A DNA stretch of 64,000 nt from assembly GCA_046295975.1 (NCBI GenBank), contig JBKBMG010000019.1, positions 23,351 through 87,350 on the forward strand, in the 5' to 3' direction. The DNA comes from UBA2357 sp046295975. GTDB taxonomy: Bacteria; Pseudomonadota; Gammaproteobacteria; Burkholderiales; Rhodocyclaceae. The notes under the pieces were generated by a model. It had not been told where the DNA came from, did not search any database, and worked only from the letters and a program-made list of their open reading frames with translations. This document shows, in pieces, positions 51,431-60,716 of this stretch. Positions within the stretch are counted from its first letter, which is position 1. Each line of letters begins with the position of its first letter. The translations under genes and the position numbers were made by a program.

Positions 51431-51522
51431 TTGCTGTCTGTAGTGACCTCGCACATGGGCCGTCCACGCGTCCTCGATCCGCCGCGCGGGCGGAATTGAC
51501 TCGGCCGACCGATCATCACAAA

Positions 51523-51537
51523 ATGAGAACCGTTCCC
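51523..51537. promoter_or_regulatory. Fur-like box before FecI cassette 2
   Basis: TGAGAACCGTTCCCG has a GAAC/GTTC dyad and shares the core AGAACCGTTC with the box before cassette 3. It matches the Fur consensus at only 8 of 14 positions, but lies 59 bp before a FecI-family start where Fur control is usual. Confidence 0.5.
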
Positions 51538-51596
51538 GATAACGTTCCGCCAGCCAACCCGTCCGGGCCAGCCAGCGCTCTCGCCCGGAGATATCC

Positions 51597-52124
51597 GTGA
51601 GCCTCATCGCCCGCCCCGACCCGCTCGACACTTTTTACCGCGATCACCACGGCTGGTTGCGCGGTTGGCTGCGCAAGAAGCTCAACTGCTCCCACCAGGC
51701 GGCCGACATCGCCCAGGACACCTTCGTGCGCCTTCTGGTGTCCGAACGCCTGCCACAGGCCGAGCATGCCCGCGCCTACCTGACCTGCATCGCCAAGGGC
51801 TTGATGGTCGACCAGTTCCGCCGACGCCGGCTGGAGCAGGCCTACCTCGAGGCCTTGGCCCAAGTGCCGGAAGCACATGCGCCCTCCCCCGAAACCCGCG
51901 CGCTGGTGGTGGAAACCCTGATCGGCATCGACACTGCCCTGCACCGTCTGCCGCGCCCGGTTCGCGAAACTTTCCTGCTCTCACAGTTCGACGGGCTGAC
52001 CTACGCGGCCATCGCCGAGCGCCTCGGCATCGCCCAGGCCACGGTGCGCAAGTACATGCTCAAGGCCACGCTGGCCTGCTACGCGGTGCTCGAAGAGCCG
52101 CCTGAAACACCAAGACGGCCCTGA
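51597..52124 (+). CDS. FecI-family ECF sigma factor (cassette 2)
   Basis: A 175-residue sigma factor closely related to that of cassette 1. Region 2 reads F-Y-R-D-H-H-G-W-L-R-G-W-L-R-K-K...D-I-A-Q-D-T-F-V-R-L-L, and region 4 F-L-L-S-Q-F-D-G-L-T-Y-A-A-I-A-E-R-L-G-I. The start is a GTG at 51597 preceded by GGAG. The fecR gene starts 4 bp after its stop. A short Pro/Glu tail ends the protein. Confidence 0.92.
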   Translation: MSLIARPDPLDTFYRDHHGWLRGWLRKKLNCSHQAADIAQDTFVRLLVSERLPQAEHARAYLTCIAKGLMVDQFRRRRLEQAYLEALAQVPEAHAPSPETRALVVETLIGIDTALHRLPRPVRETFLLSQFDGLTYAAIAERLGIAQATVRKYMLKATLACYAVLEEPPETPRRP

Positions 52125-52128
52125 CACC

Positions 52129-53088
52129 ATGCCGCCAGCCAGCCCACCCATCGACCCTTTGCTGCGCCAGGCGCTGGAATGGCAGGTCACGTTCTGGTCG
52201 GGTGCGGTCAGCGAGGCCGAGCGCGCCGCCTTCGAATCCTGGCTGGCCCGCGACCCCGCCCACCGCGAAGCCTGGCACAAGGCCCAGCGCCTGCATACCC
52301 GGCTGGCCGGTCTGCCCGGCGAAATTGGCGGCCAGGTGCTGCGCGAAACCGCCACCCGCCCGGGGCGTCGCCGCCTGCTCGGCGCGCTGGTGTGGCTGGC
52401 CGGCGGTGGCCTGCTCGCCGGCACGATCCGCCACACCCCGCAGTGGCAGATGGCACTCGCGGACCACGCCACCGGCACCGGCGAGCGCCGCCAGATCGTG
52501 CTCCAGGACGGCGCCCTCCTCGACCTCAACAGCGCCAGCGCGGTGGACGTCCGCTACGACGCCACCACCCGTCTGATCATCCTGCGCCGCGGCGAAATCC
52601 TGATCACCACCGCGACGGACAGCGCGCCCGTCAAACGGCCCTTTCTCGTCGCCACCGCCCACGGCCGCATCCGCGCGCTGGGCACGCGCTTCCGCGTCAT
52701 GGAAGACAAGGCGCAGATCCGCGTCGCGGTGTTCGAAGGCGCGGTCGCCCTGCAGCCATCCAGCAGCGACGAAACCCGGCTCGACGCCGGCCAGCAAGCC
52801 CGTTTCGACAAGCGCGGCGTGGTCGCCGAAGGCGCGGCCGATGCCACCGCCACCGCGTGGACGCGCGGCCAGCTCGTCGCCGAGCGCATGCGCCTTGCCG
52901 ACTTCATCGACCAGCTCGCCCGCCACCGCCCCGGCGTGCTGCGCTGCGACCCCGCCGTTGCCGAGCTGCCGATCTCCGGCGTGTTTCCGCTGGCCGACAC
53001 CGACCGGGTACTCGCCGCGCTGGGCGAAGCTCTGCCGGTGCAGGTCCGCACGGTCACACCCTACTGGGTTACCGTCGCCCCCCGATGA
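52129..53088 (+). CDS. FecR-family anti-sigma/sensor protein (cassette 2)
   Basis: A 319-residue protein with the DUF4880 N-terminus (W-Q-V-T-F-W-S-G-A-V-S...F-E-S-W-L-A), a membrane helix near 83-100 (L-L-G-A-L-V-W-L-A-G-G-G-L-L-A-G) and a periplasmic FecR domain (L-D-L-N-S-A-S-A-V-D-V-R-Y, A-L-G-T-R-F-R-V). The end I-S-G-V-F-P-L...T-P-Y-W-V-T-V is that of the STN-contacting region. It overlaps the DUF423 gene by ATGA. Confidence 0.92.
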   Translation: MPPASPPIDPLLRQALEWQVTFWSGAVSEAERAAFESWLARDPAHREAWHKAQRLHTRLAGLPGEIGGQVLRETATRPGRRRLLGALVWLAGGGLLAGTIRHTPQWQMALADHATGTGERRQIVLQDGALLDLNSASAVDVRYDATTRLIILRRGEILITTATDSAPVKRPFLVATAHGRIRALGTRFRVMEDKAQIRVAVFEGAVALQPSSSDETRLDAGQQARFDKRGVVAEGAADATATAWTRGQLVAERMRLADFIDQLARHRPGVLRCDPAVAELPISGVFPLADTDRVLAALGEALPVQVRTVTPYWVTVAPR

Positions 53089-53507
53089 ACACCAACCGCC
53101 CCGCAAGGACGAACATGTTCCGCTTCTGGATCACCCTCACCGGCCTGTTTGGCGCCCTGGGCGTCGGCATCGCCGCCTGGAGCGCCCACGGCCTGCCCGC
53201 CTTCGTGCCACCCGAGCAACTGCCGCTGGCGCTGGAGCGTGCCCGCAGCGCCAGCCTCCACCACATGCTGCACACCCTCGCCCTGTTCGGCGTCGCGCTG
53301 TGGTATCGCCTGCAGCCCAGCCTGTGGCTCAACCTCGCCGGCACGCTGTTCACCCTCGGCATCCTCGGCTTCGCCGGCGGCCTCTACCTGATCCGCATCA
53401 TCGCCGGCATCCACCACGGCCCCATCATCCAGATCGTTCCCTTCGGCGGCTTCTGCCTGATCTTCGGCTGGCTGGCGCTGGTCGTCGCGGCCTGGCGCAG
53501 ACCCTGA
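53085..53507 (+). CDS. DUF423 family membrane protein
   Basis: A 140-residue protein with four hydrophobic helices and the DUF423 pattern: G-A-L-G-V-G-I-A-A-W-S-A-H-G-L near 20-34, then A-S-L-H-H-M-L-H-T-L-A-L-F near 55-68. Function is unknown. It is inserted between fecR and its receptor gene and is translationally coupled to fecR, which the other two cassettes lack. Met at 53115 is an alternative start. It could be part of the cassette or a passenger. Confidence 0.8.
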   Translation: MNTNRPARTNMFRFWITLTGLFGALGVGIAAWSAHGLPAFVPPEQLPLALERARSASLHHMLHTLALFGVALWYRLQPSLWLNLAGTLFTLGILGFAGGLYLIRIIAGIHHGPIIQIVPFGGFCLIFGWLALVVAAWRRP

Positions 53508-53609
53508 CGAAAGTAATCTGCCGGTTGGCGTAGCACTTTTCCCTTCTCGTTCGGAAAGGTCAATGAAGCCCTGAAGCCGGGCACATCAACCTGACGAGAA
53601 GGAACCCCC

Positions 53610-56033
53610 ATGCCCCACACCATCCCCCGCACCCCAGCCCACCCGCAGCGGCACACCGCCATCGCGATCGCCATCGCTGCCGCCTGCCTCACCATCGGCA
53701 GCCTCCCCCACCCCGTCCAGGCGCAGACCACCCAGGCCGTTCGCCACTACGACATCCCCGCCGGCCCGCTCGACCAGGCGTTGAACCGTTTCGCCGCCGA
53801 AGCGGGCATCCTGCTCACCATCGACGCCAAGCTCACCGCCGGCAAGCAGAGCGTCGGACTCCGTGGCGACGCCAGCGCGGCGGCGGGGTTGCAGACGCTT
53901 TTACGGGGAACCGGGCTGGAGGCGGTCGAGGGGGGCAACGGCTGGCGGTTGCGGCAAGCGGCACCGCCGCCAGGAGACGAGGTCACTCTCGAGGCCGTTC
54001 GTGTCAGCGCCGATGGGCTCGGGGCGACCACCGAAGGCAGCGGCAGCTACACCGCGACCGGGCCGAGCGGCACCGCCACCGGCCTGGCCCTGAGTTTGCG
54101 CGAAACGCCCCAGTCGGTTACGGTGATGACCCGCCAGCGCATGGACGACTTCAAGCTGGAGACCCTGACCGACGTGCTCGAACAAGCCCCTGGCGTCACC
54201 GTCGCCCGGCAGAGCGACTCGAACACCTTCAACGTGCGCGGCTCCTCCGTCAACCTGCAGACCGACGGCGCCCGCCGGATCAGCACCGGCTGGGGCTGGA
54301 ACACGCACATCGTGCACACCCTCGACGACCTCGCCGACATTGACCGTATCGATGTTCTCAAGGGCTCCTCCGGCTTGATCAACGGTGACGGCAGCTACGG
54401 CGCCACCGTCAACCTGGTCCGTAAGCGGCCGACCCGCGATTTCCAGTCCAGCGTCACGGTTGGTGCCGGTAGCTGGGATACCTACCGGCTCGACGCCGAC
54501 GTCAGCGGCCCGCTCAACGCCGACGCCAGTCTGCGCGGCCGACTGGTCGCCGCGCACAAGGAGAGCGAGACCTTCAACGGCAAGGATAACGACGCCTCGA
54601 CCTTGTACGGTACGCTGGAGTATGACCTCAGCCCGGCCACGCTGGTCAGCGCCGGCCTCACCTGGCGCCAGCGCGAACTGCGCGGCGCCAGCGGCACCAC
54701 GCCGATCCAGGCCCTCGACGGCAACGGCAACGCGGTGCCGCAGATGGCCCGCGACTACAACATCGGTGCCGACTGGGCCGGCTATAAACAGGATTCGTTG
54801 AATGCCTTTGCCCGCCTCGAACACCGCTTTGCCAACGGGTGGACGGGCAAGCTGCAACTGACCCATGACGGTATCGAGACACCTGAGATGCGCGTTGGCT
54901 CGTTGCGCTACGCGCTGCCGGCGGTGACCGCCCAATACGCCCTGTACAAGGACATCGAGTCGCGCGATCAGAGCGTCATCCTCGACCTGCAGGGGCCGTT
55001 CTCGCTGTTTGGCCGCGAGCACAAGCTGCTGTTCGGTGCCGGCGCTTCGCGTAGCCGAACGACGCTGTTACGCGGCGACCAGGGCCTGCAGGTGCTGTCA
55101 AGCGTCGATTACGCCCAGGGTGGCAGCGCGGTTCCCGAACCGTCCAACCAGCCGACGTACTCGGACGATTATTTCAGCAGCCAACGGCGCTACGTCTATG
55201 CCGCCAGCCAGTTGTCGCTGGCCGATCCGGTCAAGCTGATCCTCGGCGCCCGGGTGTCTGACTACGAGCAGAAAGACGTCACCGATATCAGTTGGTACAA
55301 CACCCGGCTGAGCGAAAAAGGCGTGGTCACGCCGTATGCCGGGCTGGTCGTCGACGTCACCCGCGATGTGTCCGTTTATGCCAGCTACGCCAGCATCTTC
55401 AATGCCCAGAGCGTCAAGGACGCCGCCGAGCGCACATTGCCGCCGGAAGAAGGGCTGACCTATGAAATCGGCGCCAAGGGTGAATTCTTCGACAAGCGCC
55501 TGAACGCCAGCATCAGCCATTTCTGGATGCGCACCGACAACACCGCTGAGGAAGTCGGCATCAATGCCCAGGGCGACAGCATCTACCGGGCGGTATCCGG
55601 GGTGATCCGGCGTGGCTACGAACTCGAGCTCTCCGGCGAACTGGCCCGTGGCTGGCAAGCCCAGGGCAGCTACGTGCAAAACAGCAGCGATCTCGACAGT
55701 TCCAGTTCGACGCCCAAGCACCAGTTCAAACTCGGCACCACCTACCGTTTCAGCGGCGAAGGCTGGCAAGGCCTCACCGTCGGCGCCGCGACCCGCTGGC
55801 AGAGCAAGATCTCGGTCCAGCGCGGCAATGCCAAGCTGAGCCAGGACGCCTACTGGCTGCTCGACCTGATGGCGCGCTATGAGATCAACGACAGACTGAG
55901 CGTCAGCGCCAACCTCAACAACGCGCTCGACAAAAAGTACTTCGCCGGGGTGACCAACTTCAACGCACAGGGACTCTTCTACACCTGGGGCGCACCCCGC
56001 AACTTCAACATCAGCTTGCGCTACGGTTTCTGA
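53610..56033 (+). CDS. STN-containing TonB-dependent siderophore receptor 2
   Basis: An 807-residue receptor with signal peptide (about 1-39, P-V-Q-A-Q), STN domain (about 45-100, Y-D-I-P-A-G-P-L-D-Q-A-L-N-R-F), plug (L-R-E-T-P-Q-S-V-T-V-M; I-N-G-D-G-S-Y-G-A-T-V-N-L-V-R-K-R-P-T) and a barrel ending S-L-R-Y-G-F. AAGGA precedes the ATG. From about 53.9 kb the codon choice looks less GC-biased than in the neighbours, which may mean acquisition from another proteobacterium. Cognate to the sigma/FecR pair upstream. Confidence 0.93.
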   Translation: MPHTIPRTPAHPQRHTAIAIAIAAACLTIGSLPHPVQAQTTQAVRHYDIPAGPLDQALNRFAAEAGILLTIDAKLTAGKQSVGLRGDASAAAGLQTLLRGTGLEAVEGGNGWRLRQAAPPPGDEVTLEAVRVSADGLGATTEGSGSYTATGPSGTATGLALSLRETPQSVTVMTRQRMDDFKLETLTDVLEQAPGVTVARQSDSNTFNVRGSSVNLQTDGARRISTGWGWNTHIVHTLDDLADIDRIDVLKGSSGLINGDGSYGATVNLVRKRPTRDFQSSVTVGAGSWDTYRLDADVSGPLNADASLRGRLVAAHKESETFNGKDNDASTLYGTLEYDLSPATLVSAGLTWRQRELRGASGTTPIQALDGNGNAVPQMARDYNIGADWAGYKQDSLNAFARLEHRFANGWTGKLQLTHDGIETPEMRVGSLRYALPAVTAQYALYKDIESRDQSVILDLQGPFSLFGREHKLLFGAGASRSRTTLLRGDQGLQVLSSVDYAQGGSAVPEPSNQPTYSDDYFSSQRRYVYAASQLSLADPVKLILGARVSDYEQKDVTDISWYNTRLSEKGVVTPYAGLVVDVTRDVSVYASYASIFNAQSVKDAAERTLPPEEGLTYEIGAKGEFFDKRLNASISHFWMRTDNTAEEVGINAQGDSIYRAVSGVIRRGYELELSGELARGWQAQGSYVQNSSDLDSSSSTPKHQFKLGTTYRFSGEGWQGLTVGAATRWQSKISVQRGNAKLSQDAYWLLDLMARYEINDRLSVSANLNNALDKKYFAGVTNFNAQGLFYTWGAPRNFNISLRYGF

Positions 56034-56245
56034 CGCTGCGCGTCCGTGCGGAGCAATCCCCACGGGCCTGAAACCCTCCCGCCGGCTCCAGCCGCCGCGG
56101 GAGGAAAGGCAGGCGTCACGAGTTGCCGCCCCCACCAACGCCGGCTGCTCACGCTGCCGGCATCATTCATTTCCACTTCTGTCAGCCCAATAGCCCGCCA
56201 GGATCAATATTCGAGTTTGACGCCAGGATTCGCCCCGAGTCACAA

Positions 56246-56260
56246 TAAGAACCGTTCTCA
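56246..56260. promoter_or_regulatory. Fur-like box before FecI cassette 3
   Basis: TAAGAACCGTTCTCA is a dyad sharing AGAACCGTTC with the box before cassette 2 and matching the Fur consensus at 9 of 14 positions. It lies 60 bp before the sigma start, in a 287-bp gap with no other feature seen. Confidence 0.55.
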
Positions 56261-56320
56261 ACGGCAAGCCAAGCCTTCCAGTAGCCAGCCGGCGAATCAT
56301 CTCTTCCCCGGAGGCTTTCC

Positions 56321-56821
56321 TTGCGCGCCGTCACATCCCCCCAGCCCGTTGCCGATTTGTACCGCGAGCACCATAGCTGGCTGCAGGGCTGGCTGCGGCG
56401 CAAGACGGGTTGCTCACAGCAGGCCGCAGACCTCGCCCAGGACACTTTCCTGCGCCTGCTCGGCGCTACGGAGCAACCAGCTTTCCGCGAACCGCGGGCT
56501 TTTCTGCGCACCGTCGCCCACGGCATCATGGTGGATCAGATCCGCCGACGGGCGCTCGAACAGGCCTACCTGGAAGCGCTGGCCGCGGCGCCTGAGCCGC
56601 TGGCGCCTTCACCGGAAGAACGACTGCTGGTGCTCGAGGCGTTGTGCCATGTCGACCGCCTGCTCGCCGCGCTGCCGGAGACGACCCGCAAGGTGTTCCT
56701 GATGTCGCAGCTCGAGGGCCTGACCTATGCCGTCATCGGCGAACGCCTCGGACTGTCACTACGCACGGTCAAGCGGCACATGCAGACCGCATTCGTGCAG
56801 TGTCTGACGGCACTGCTTTGA
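56321..56821 (+). CDS. FecI-family ECF sigma factor (cassette 3)
   Basis: A 166-residue sigma factor starting at a TTG with GGAGG six bases before it. Region 2 reads L-Y-R-E-H-H-S-W-L-Q-G-W-L-R-R-K...D-L-A-Q-D-T-F-L-R-L-L and region 4 F-L-M-S-Q-L-E-G-L-T-Y-A-V-I-G-E-R-L-G-L. The three sigma factors form a paralogous set. The stop lies 5 bp before the fecR ATG; a TTG at 56818 would overlap it. Confidence 0.92.
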   Translation: MRAVTSPQPVADLYREHHSWLQGWLRRKTGCSQQAADLAQDTFLRLLGATEQPAFREPRAFLRTVAHGIMVDQIRRRALEQAYLEALAAAPEPLAPSPEERLLVLEALCHVDRLLAALPETTRKVFLMSQLEGLTYAVIGERLGLSLRTVKRHMQTAFVQCLTALL

Positions 56822-56826
56822 CGGCG

Positions 56827-57795
56827 ATGCATGCTTCGTCCGAGTTCTCGGAGCAACCGGTCATCGAACAGGCCGCGCACTGGCTGGTGCTGTTGCACGC
56901 CGGCGAACTCGATGCCGAAGGCCGCCAGGCGCTTGCCGCGTGGCGGGCACGGCACCCGGCGCATGAGCAAGCCTGGCGGGCCGCCGAATCGCTGGCGGGC
57001 ACACTGCGTGCCATCCCTCCCGACGTCGGCATGCAGGCACTTGAAAACGGCCGTCGCGCCCAGCGCCGCAACATCGCCAAGGGCATTGGCCTGTTGCTGG
57101 CCGCGCCCACCGCCGGCTGGCTGGGCTGGCGCCAGTGGGGCGTGGATCTGGCGGCGGACTTCCGTACCGCCACCGGCGAGCGGCGCGACGTCCGGCTTGT
57201 GGACGGCAGTCATCTGCATCTCAATACGGCCAGCGCCGCCGACGTCCGGTACGACGCCGCCCGCCGCCGCATCGTCCTGCGCTCGGGCGAAATCCTCGTT
57301 CAGACCGCGTCCGACACCGTCCAGCCGCCTCGCCCCTTCGTGGTCCAGACCGAACACGGACTGATCCGCGCCCTCGGCACGCGTTTCATCGTGCGTCGCG
57401 AAAGCGGTGACCAAACCGTGGTGACCGTGCTCGAACACGCGGTTGAAGTCCAGCCGGCACGCGGTGGCGCCGCGCTGCGCGTCGAGGCCGGCCAGCGTGT
57501 CCGCTTTACCGAACATGCTGCCGGCCGGATCGAAACCGCGACGGCCGGCGGCGATGCCTGGCAACGAGGCAATCTGATTGCCGACCGGCAACGCCTGGTG
57601 GATTTTCTCGCCGAACTCTCACGCCACCGCCCCGGCGTTTTGCGCTGCGCGCCGGAGGTCGCCGATCTGCGCATCTCGGGCGTGTTCCAACTCGATGACA
57701 CCGATCGTGTACTGGCCATTCTTGAAGAAACCCAGCCCATCCGCGTGCGTCGTCATACCCGCTACTGGGTCAACGTGCATCCCGCGGGAGGCTGA
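56827..57795 (+). CDS. FecR-family anti-sigma/sensor protein (cassette 3)
   Basis: A 322-residue protein: DUF4880 region with H-W-L-V-L-L-H-A-G-E-L near residue 20, one membrane helix near 85-103 (I-G-L-L-L-A-A-P-T-A-G-W-L-G-W), FecR domain (L-H-L-N-T-A-S-A-A-D-V-R-Y, A-L-G-T-R-F-I-V) and the C-terminal I-S-G-V-F-Q-L...T-R-Y-W-V-N-V. It should hold the cassette 3 sigma factor inactive until receptor 3 is loaded. Confidence 0.92.
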   Translation: MHASSEFSEQPVIEQAAHWLVLLHAGELDAEGRQALAAWRARHPAHEQAWRAAESLAGTLRAIPPDVGMQALENGRRAQRRNIAKGIGLLLAAPTAGWLGWRQWGVDLAADFRTATGERRDVRLVDGSHLHLNTASAADVRYDAARRRIVLRSGEILVQTASDTVQPPRPFVVQTEHGLIRALGTRFIVRRESGDQTVVTVLEHAVEVQPARGGAALRVEAGQRVRFTEHAAGRIETATAGGDAWQRGNLIADRQRLVDFLAELSRHRPGVLRCAPEVADLRISGVFQLDDTDRVLAILEETQPIRVRRHTRYWVNVHPAGG

Positions 57796-57843
57796 AGCCG
57801 CCGTTTGCGGGCCCCGCCGGCAGGCGCGCCGGATACGCCCGCA

Positions 57844-57872
57844 GAAAGTGTGGCCCCTTTTCGCGCTTCGTT
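57844..57872 (+). promoter_or_regulatory. Possible FecI-type promoter for receptor 3
   Basis: GAAAGT (57844) and CGTT (57869) with 19 bases between, in the 127-bp gap after fecR. It resembles the pair before receptor 1. Spacing and sequence are only loosely conserved. Confidence 0.35.
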
Positions 57873-57922
57873 CGACATGTCAGCAATGCAAGCCGTTAAC
57901 TGACTTTCGAAAGGAGCTGTAC

Positions 57923-60364
57923 GTGCACACCCCGCAAGCTGTCGCTCACCGCATCCCGCTGAATCCCCTCTCAGCGCGTCTTCGCCTGGCACTCGCCGGT
58001 CTGGCCGTCGCCACCTGCCTGTCTCACACCCCGGCCATGGCCACGGACCACCTGTCCGTCACTGCCGCCAGGCACTACACCCAGCCCGCCGGCCCGCTGA
58101 GTCAGGCACTTTATGGCTTCGCGGCCCGGGCCGGCATCACCCTCACCTTCGACGCCACGCTGACCGAGGGCCGCCATGCGCCCGCGCTTGACGGCGAGTA
58201 CACCCCGGAGGCTGGCCTCGCGCGACTGCTCGCGGGCAGCGGTCTGGAAGCCGTGCGCGGCGAGGCGGGCGGTTACCGTTTGCGCAGGTTGCCCGCCGAG
58301 GATCGCGGCGTGAGCACGCTCGCGCCCGTTACCGTCACGGATACGCAGCTCGCGAGCAGCGGCGAACTGCCGGCCCCCTACGCCGGCGGGCAGGTGGCGC
58401 GAGGTGGCCGGATGGGGCTGCTAGGCAGCAAGGACAACATGGATACCCCCTTCAGCGCCACCCAATACACCGCGGAGCTCATCGAGCAACAGCAGGCGCA
58501 GAGCATCGGTGACGTCCTGGTGAACGACCCGTCGGTGCGCAACACCTACTCGCGCGGCACCGGACGCGACGAGTTCAACATTCGCGGCTTCACGCTGTTC
58601 AACTACGACGTCTCGTTCAACGGGCTGTATGGCGTGTCGCCGCGCAACGCGAGCGCGCTGATCGGCGTCGAGCGCGTCGAGGTGCTGCGCGGCCCCAACG
58701 CCCTGCTCAACGGCATGGCGCCGTACGGCTCGGTGGGCGGCGCCATCAATCTGGTACCCAAGCGTGCCGGGGCTGAACCGCTCAACCGCGTGACACTCTC
58801 CTACATCGACGACAACCAGCTCGGCGCCCACCTCGACGTCGCCCGTCGTTACGGCGAACAGCAGCAATGGGGCGTACGCCTGAACGGCCTGCGCCGCTCC
58901 GGCGATCTGCCGATGAAGGACTCGAAAGAAGAACTCAACGCGTTCTCGCTCGGCGTCGATTATCTCGGCGACCGGTTTCGCGCCGAGTTCGACATCAGCC
59001 GTCAGGACCGCCTGACCCACGCCCGCAGCGGCCTGCTGTTCCCGCCCGCCTCGGGCACGCGGATCGTTTCGCCGCCCGATGCTGACGGCAACTTCTTCCC
59101 GGCATGGACGTTCTGGGATGCCGAGGAGCTGTCCGCCTCCACCCGGGTGGAGTTCGACCTCGACGAAGATTGGGTGCTGTTCGGCGCACTCGGACACATG
59201 CAATACGATTTCAGCAGCCTGCAGACCAACTGGCTGCTGCTCGACGATCAGGGCACCATCGGCGCCCGCCCGACCCGCCTCAAGGAAGAGGTCACCACCA
59301 CCACCGCGGAAGCCGGCGTGCGCGGGCGATTCCAGACCGGCGTCGTGCAGCACGAACCGGTGCTGAGCGTGAGCCACTTCGAACTTGAACACCGCCAGCA
59401 GCGCACCAACGGCGACATCGTCCTTTCCAACCTGTTCAACCCGTCACCCCTGCTGAAGCCGACCCTCGCCCTGGTGCCAGGCGTTCCAAAGATCGACGAA
59501 ACCCGCCTGAAGAGCATCGCCCTGGCCGATACCCTGTCGATCCGCGACGGACAGATCCAGCTCACCCTCGGCCTGCGTCACCAACAGGTGGTGTCGAGCG
59601 ATTTCTCCGCCACCACAGGCGCCCGTACCTCGCACTACGACAAGTCCGCCGTGACACCGGCAGTCGGCTTCACCGTCAAGCCGATCGAGCATTTGTCGCT
59701 CTACGGCAACTACATCGAGGGCCTCAGCCTTGGCCCCACGGCCGGCGCGGGCACCTCAAACGAGGGCGAAACCTTCCCGCCGATGAAGACCAAGCAGTTC
59801 GAGATCGGCGCGAAGCGCGACTTCGGGCGATTCAGCGCCACCCTCTCGGCCTTCCAGATCGAACGCCCCAGCGCCCTGACCGACCCGGCCACGCTGCGCT
59901 TCAGCGTCAACGGCGAACAACGAAACCGTGGGCTGGAACTGATCGGCCAGGGCGAACTTCGTCACGACCTGCGCCTACTGGCCGGGGCCGCCTGGACCCA
60001 GGCGAAGCTGCTCAAGACCGCCGGCGGCACCAACGACGGCAACACCGCCCCGGCCGTGCCGAGACTGCAACTCAACCTCTCCGGCGAATGGGACACCCCC
60101 TATCTGCCGGGGCTGACACTGACCGCCCGCGCGCTGCGCACCAGCTCGCAGTACGTCGACGCCGCCAATACCCAGAAGCTGCCCGGCTGGACTCGCGTCG
60201 ATCTCGGCGCACGCTACGCCTTCACCGCAGGCAACACCCCCTTGACCGTGCGCGCCTCGGTGGAAAACGTGTTCAATAAGGACTATTGGCAGTCCGCCGC
60301 ACGCGAAGGCCTGACGCTCGCCGCGCCGCGGACCTTGCTGCTGTCAGTCAGCGCCGACTTCTGA
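57923..60364 (+). CDS. STN-containing TonB-dependent siderophore receptor 3
   Basis: An 813-residue receptor starting at GTG after AAGGAG. Signal peptide about 1-40 (A-M-A-T-D), STN domain about 48-103 (Y-T-Q-P-A-G-P-L-S-Q-A-L-Y-G-F), plug (F-S-A-T-Q-Y-T; F-N-I-R-G-F-T; L-N-G-M-A-P-Y-G-S-V-G-G-A-I-N-L-V-P-K) and barrel ending V-S-A-D-F. The plug wording differs from receptors 1 and 2 and is closer to the group that includes FcuA-like receptors, so a different siderophore is likely. Cognate to cassette 3. Confidence 0.92.
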   Translation: MHTPQAVAHRIPLNPLSARLRLALAGLAVATCLSHTPAMATDHLSVTAARHYTQPAGPLSQALYGFAARAGITLTFDATLTEGRHAPALDGEYTPEAGLARLLAGSGLEAVRGEAGGYRLRRLPAEDRGVSTLAPVTVTDTQLASSGELPAPYAGGQVARGGRMGLLGSKDNMDTPFSATQYTAELIEQQQAQSIGDVLVNDPSVRNTYSRGTGRDEFNIRGFTLFNYDVSFNGLYGVSPRNASALIGVERVEVLRGPNALLNGMAPYGSVGGAINLVPKRAGAEPLNRVTLSYIDDNQLGAHLDVARRYGEQQQWGVRLNGLRRSGDLPMKDSKEELNAFSLGVDYLGDRFRAEFDISRQDRLTHARSGLLFPPASGTRIVSPPDADGNFFPAWTFWDAEELSASTRVEFDLDEDWVLFGALGHMQYDFSSLQTNWLLLDDQGTIGARPTRLKEEVTTTTAEAGVRGRFQTGVVQHEPVLSVSHFELEHRQQRTNGDIVLSNLFNPSPLLKPTLALVPGVPKIDETRLKSIALADTLSIRDGQIQLTLGLRHQQVVSSDFSATTGARTSHYDKSAVTPAVGFTVKPIEHLSLYGNYIEGLSLGPTAGAGTSNEGETFPPMKTKQFEIGAKRDFGRFSATLSAFQIERPSALTDPATLRFSVNGEQRNRGLELIGQGELRHDLRLLAGAAWTQAKLLKTAGGTNDGNTAPAVPRLQLNLSGEWDTPYLPGLTLTARALRTSSQYVDAANTQKLPGWTRVDLGARYAFTAGNTPLTVRASVENVFNKDYWQSAAREGLTLAAPRTLLLSVSADF

Positions 60365-60716
60365 GGGGGCTGACTCCGCGCCCGCCCACCCAAAGCGCGA
60401 GAGCGCCACGGCACGGCACGGCCCGACCCGGCACGCCCGGTCGAGCCGTGCGCCATCTGGGGAGCGCCGCACACTCCGGGTACCTTGCCACCCGACCTCA
60501 CCCGCCACATCCGCCCCGCCGTTTCCCGTGTCGAATGGCCATCGCCAAAACCGGCAGTAGCTGCGAGCACGATTCGGCAGCCCGAACCTTGTTTGAATTC
60601 CGGGAAAGTCGCCCACCGGCATCCCGGACACTGCGTCGACCGCCCCGACAGCGCCGTCACCCGCCATCCCCCCGACCATCGCCGAAGACACTGCCGACCA
60701 GCTGACGGACCTGCCA
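60365..60716. other. Non-coding stretch after receptor 3
   Basis: Part of a 586-bp gap. No gene was supported here; frames on both strands have irregular composition. A weak GC-rich dyad (GCACGGC...GCCGTGC) near 60412-60452 has no T-run. Confidence 0.4.

Noticed and set aside
51119..51631. Intact 170-residue protein on the minus strand
   Set aside because: The frame mixes an azurin-like middle with unrelated ends and overlaps the cassette 2 promoter; decay of azurin explains it better.
53509..53551. FecI-type promoter before receptor 2
   Set aside because: GAAAGT and CGTT are both present but 33 bases apart, too far compared with the 18-19 seen before receptors 1 and 3.
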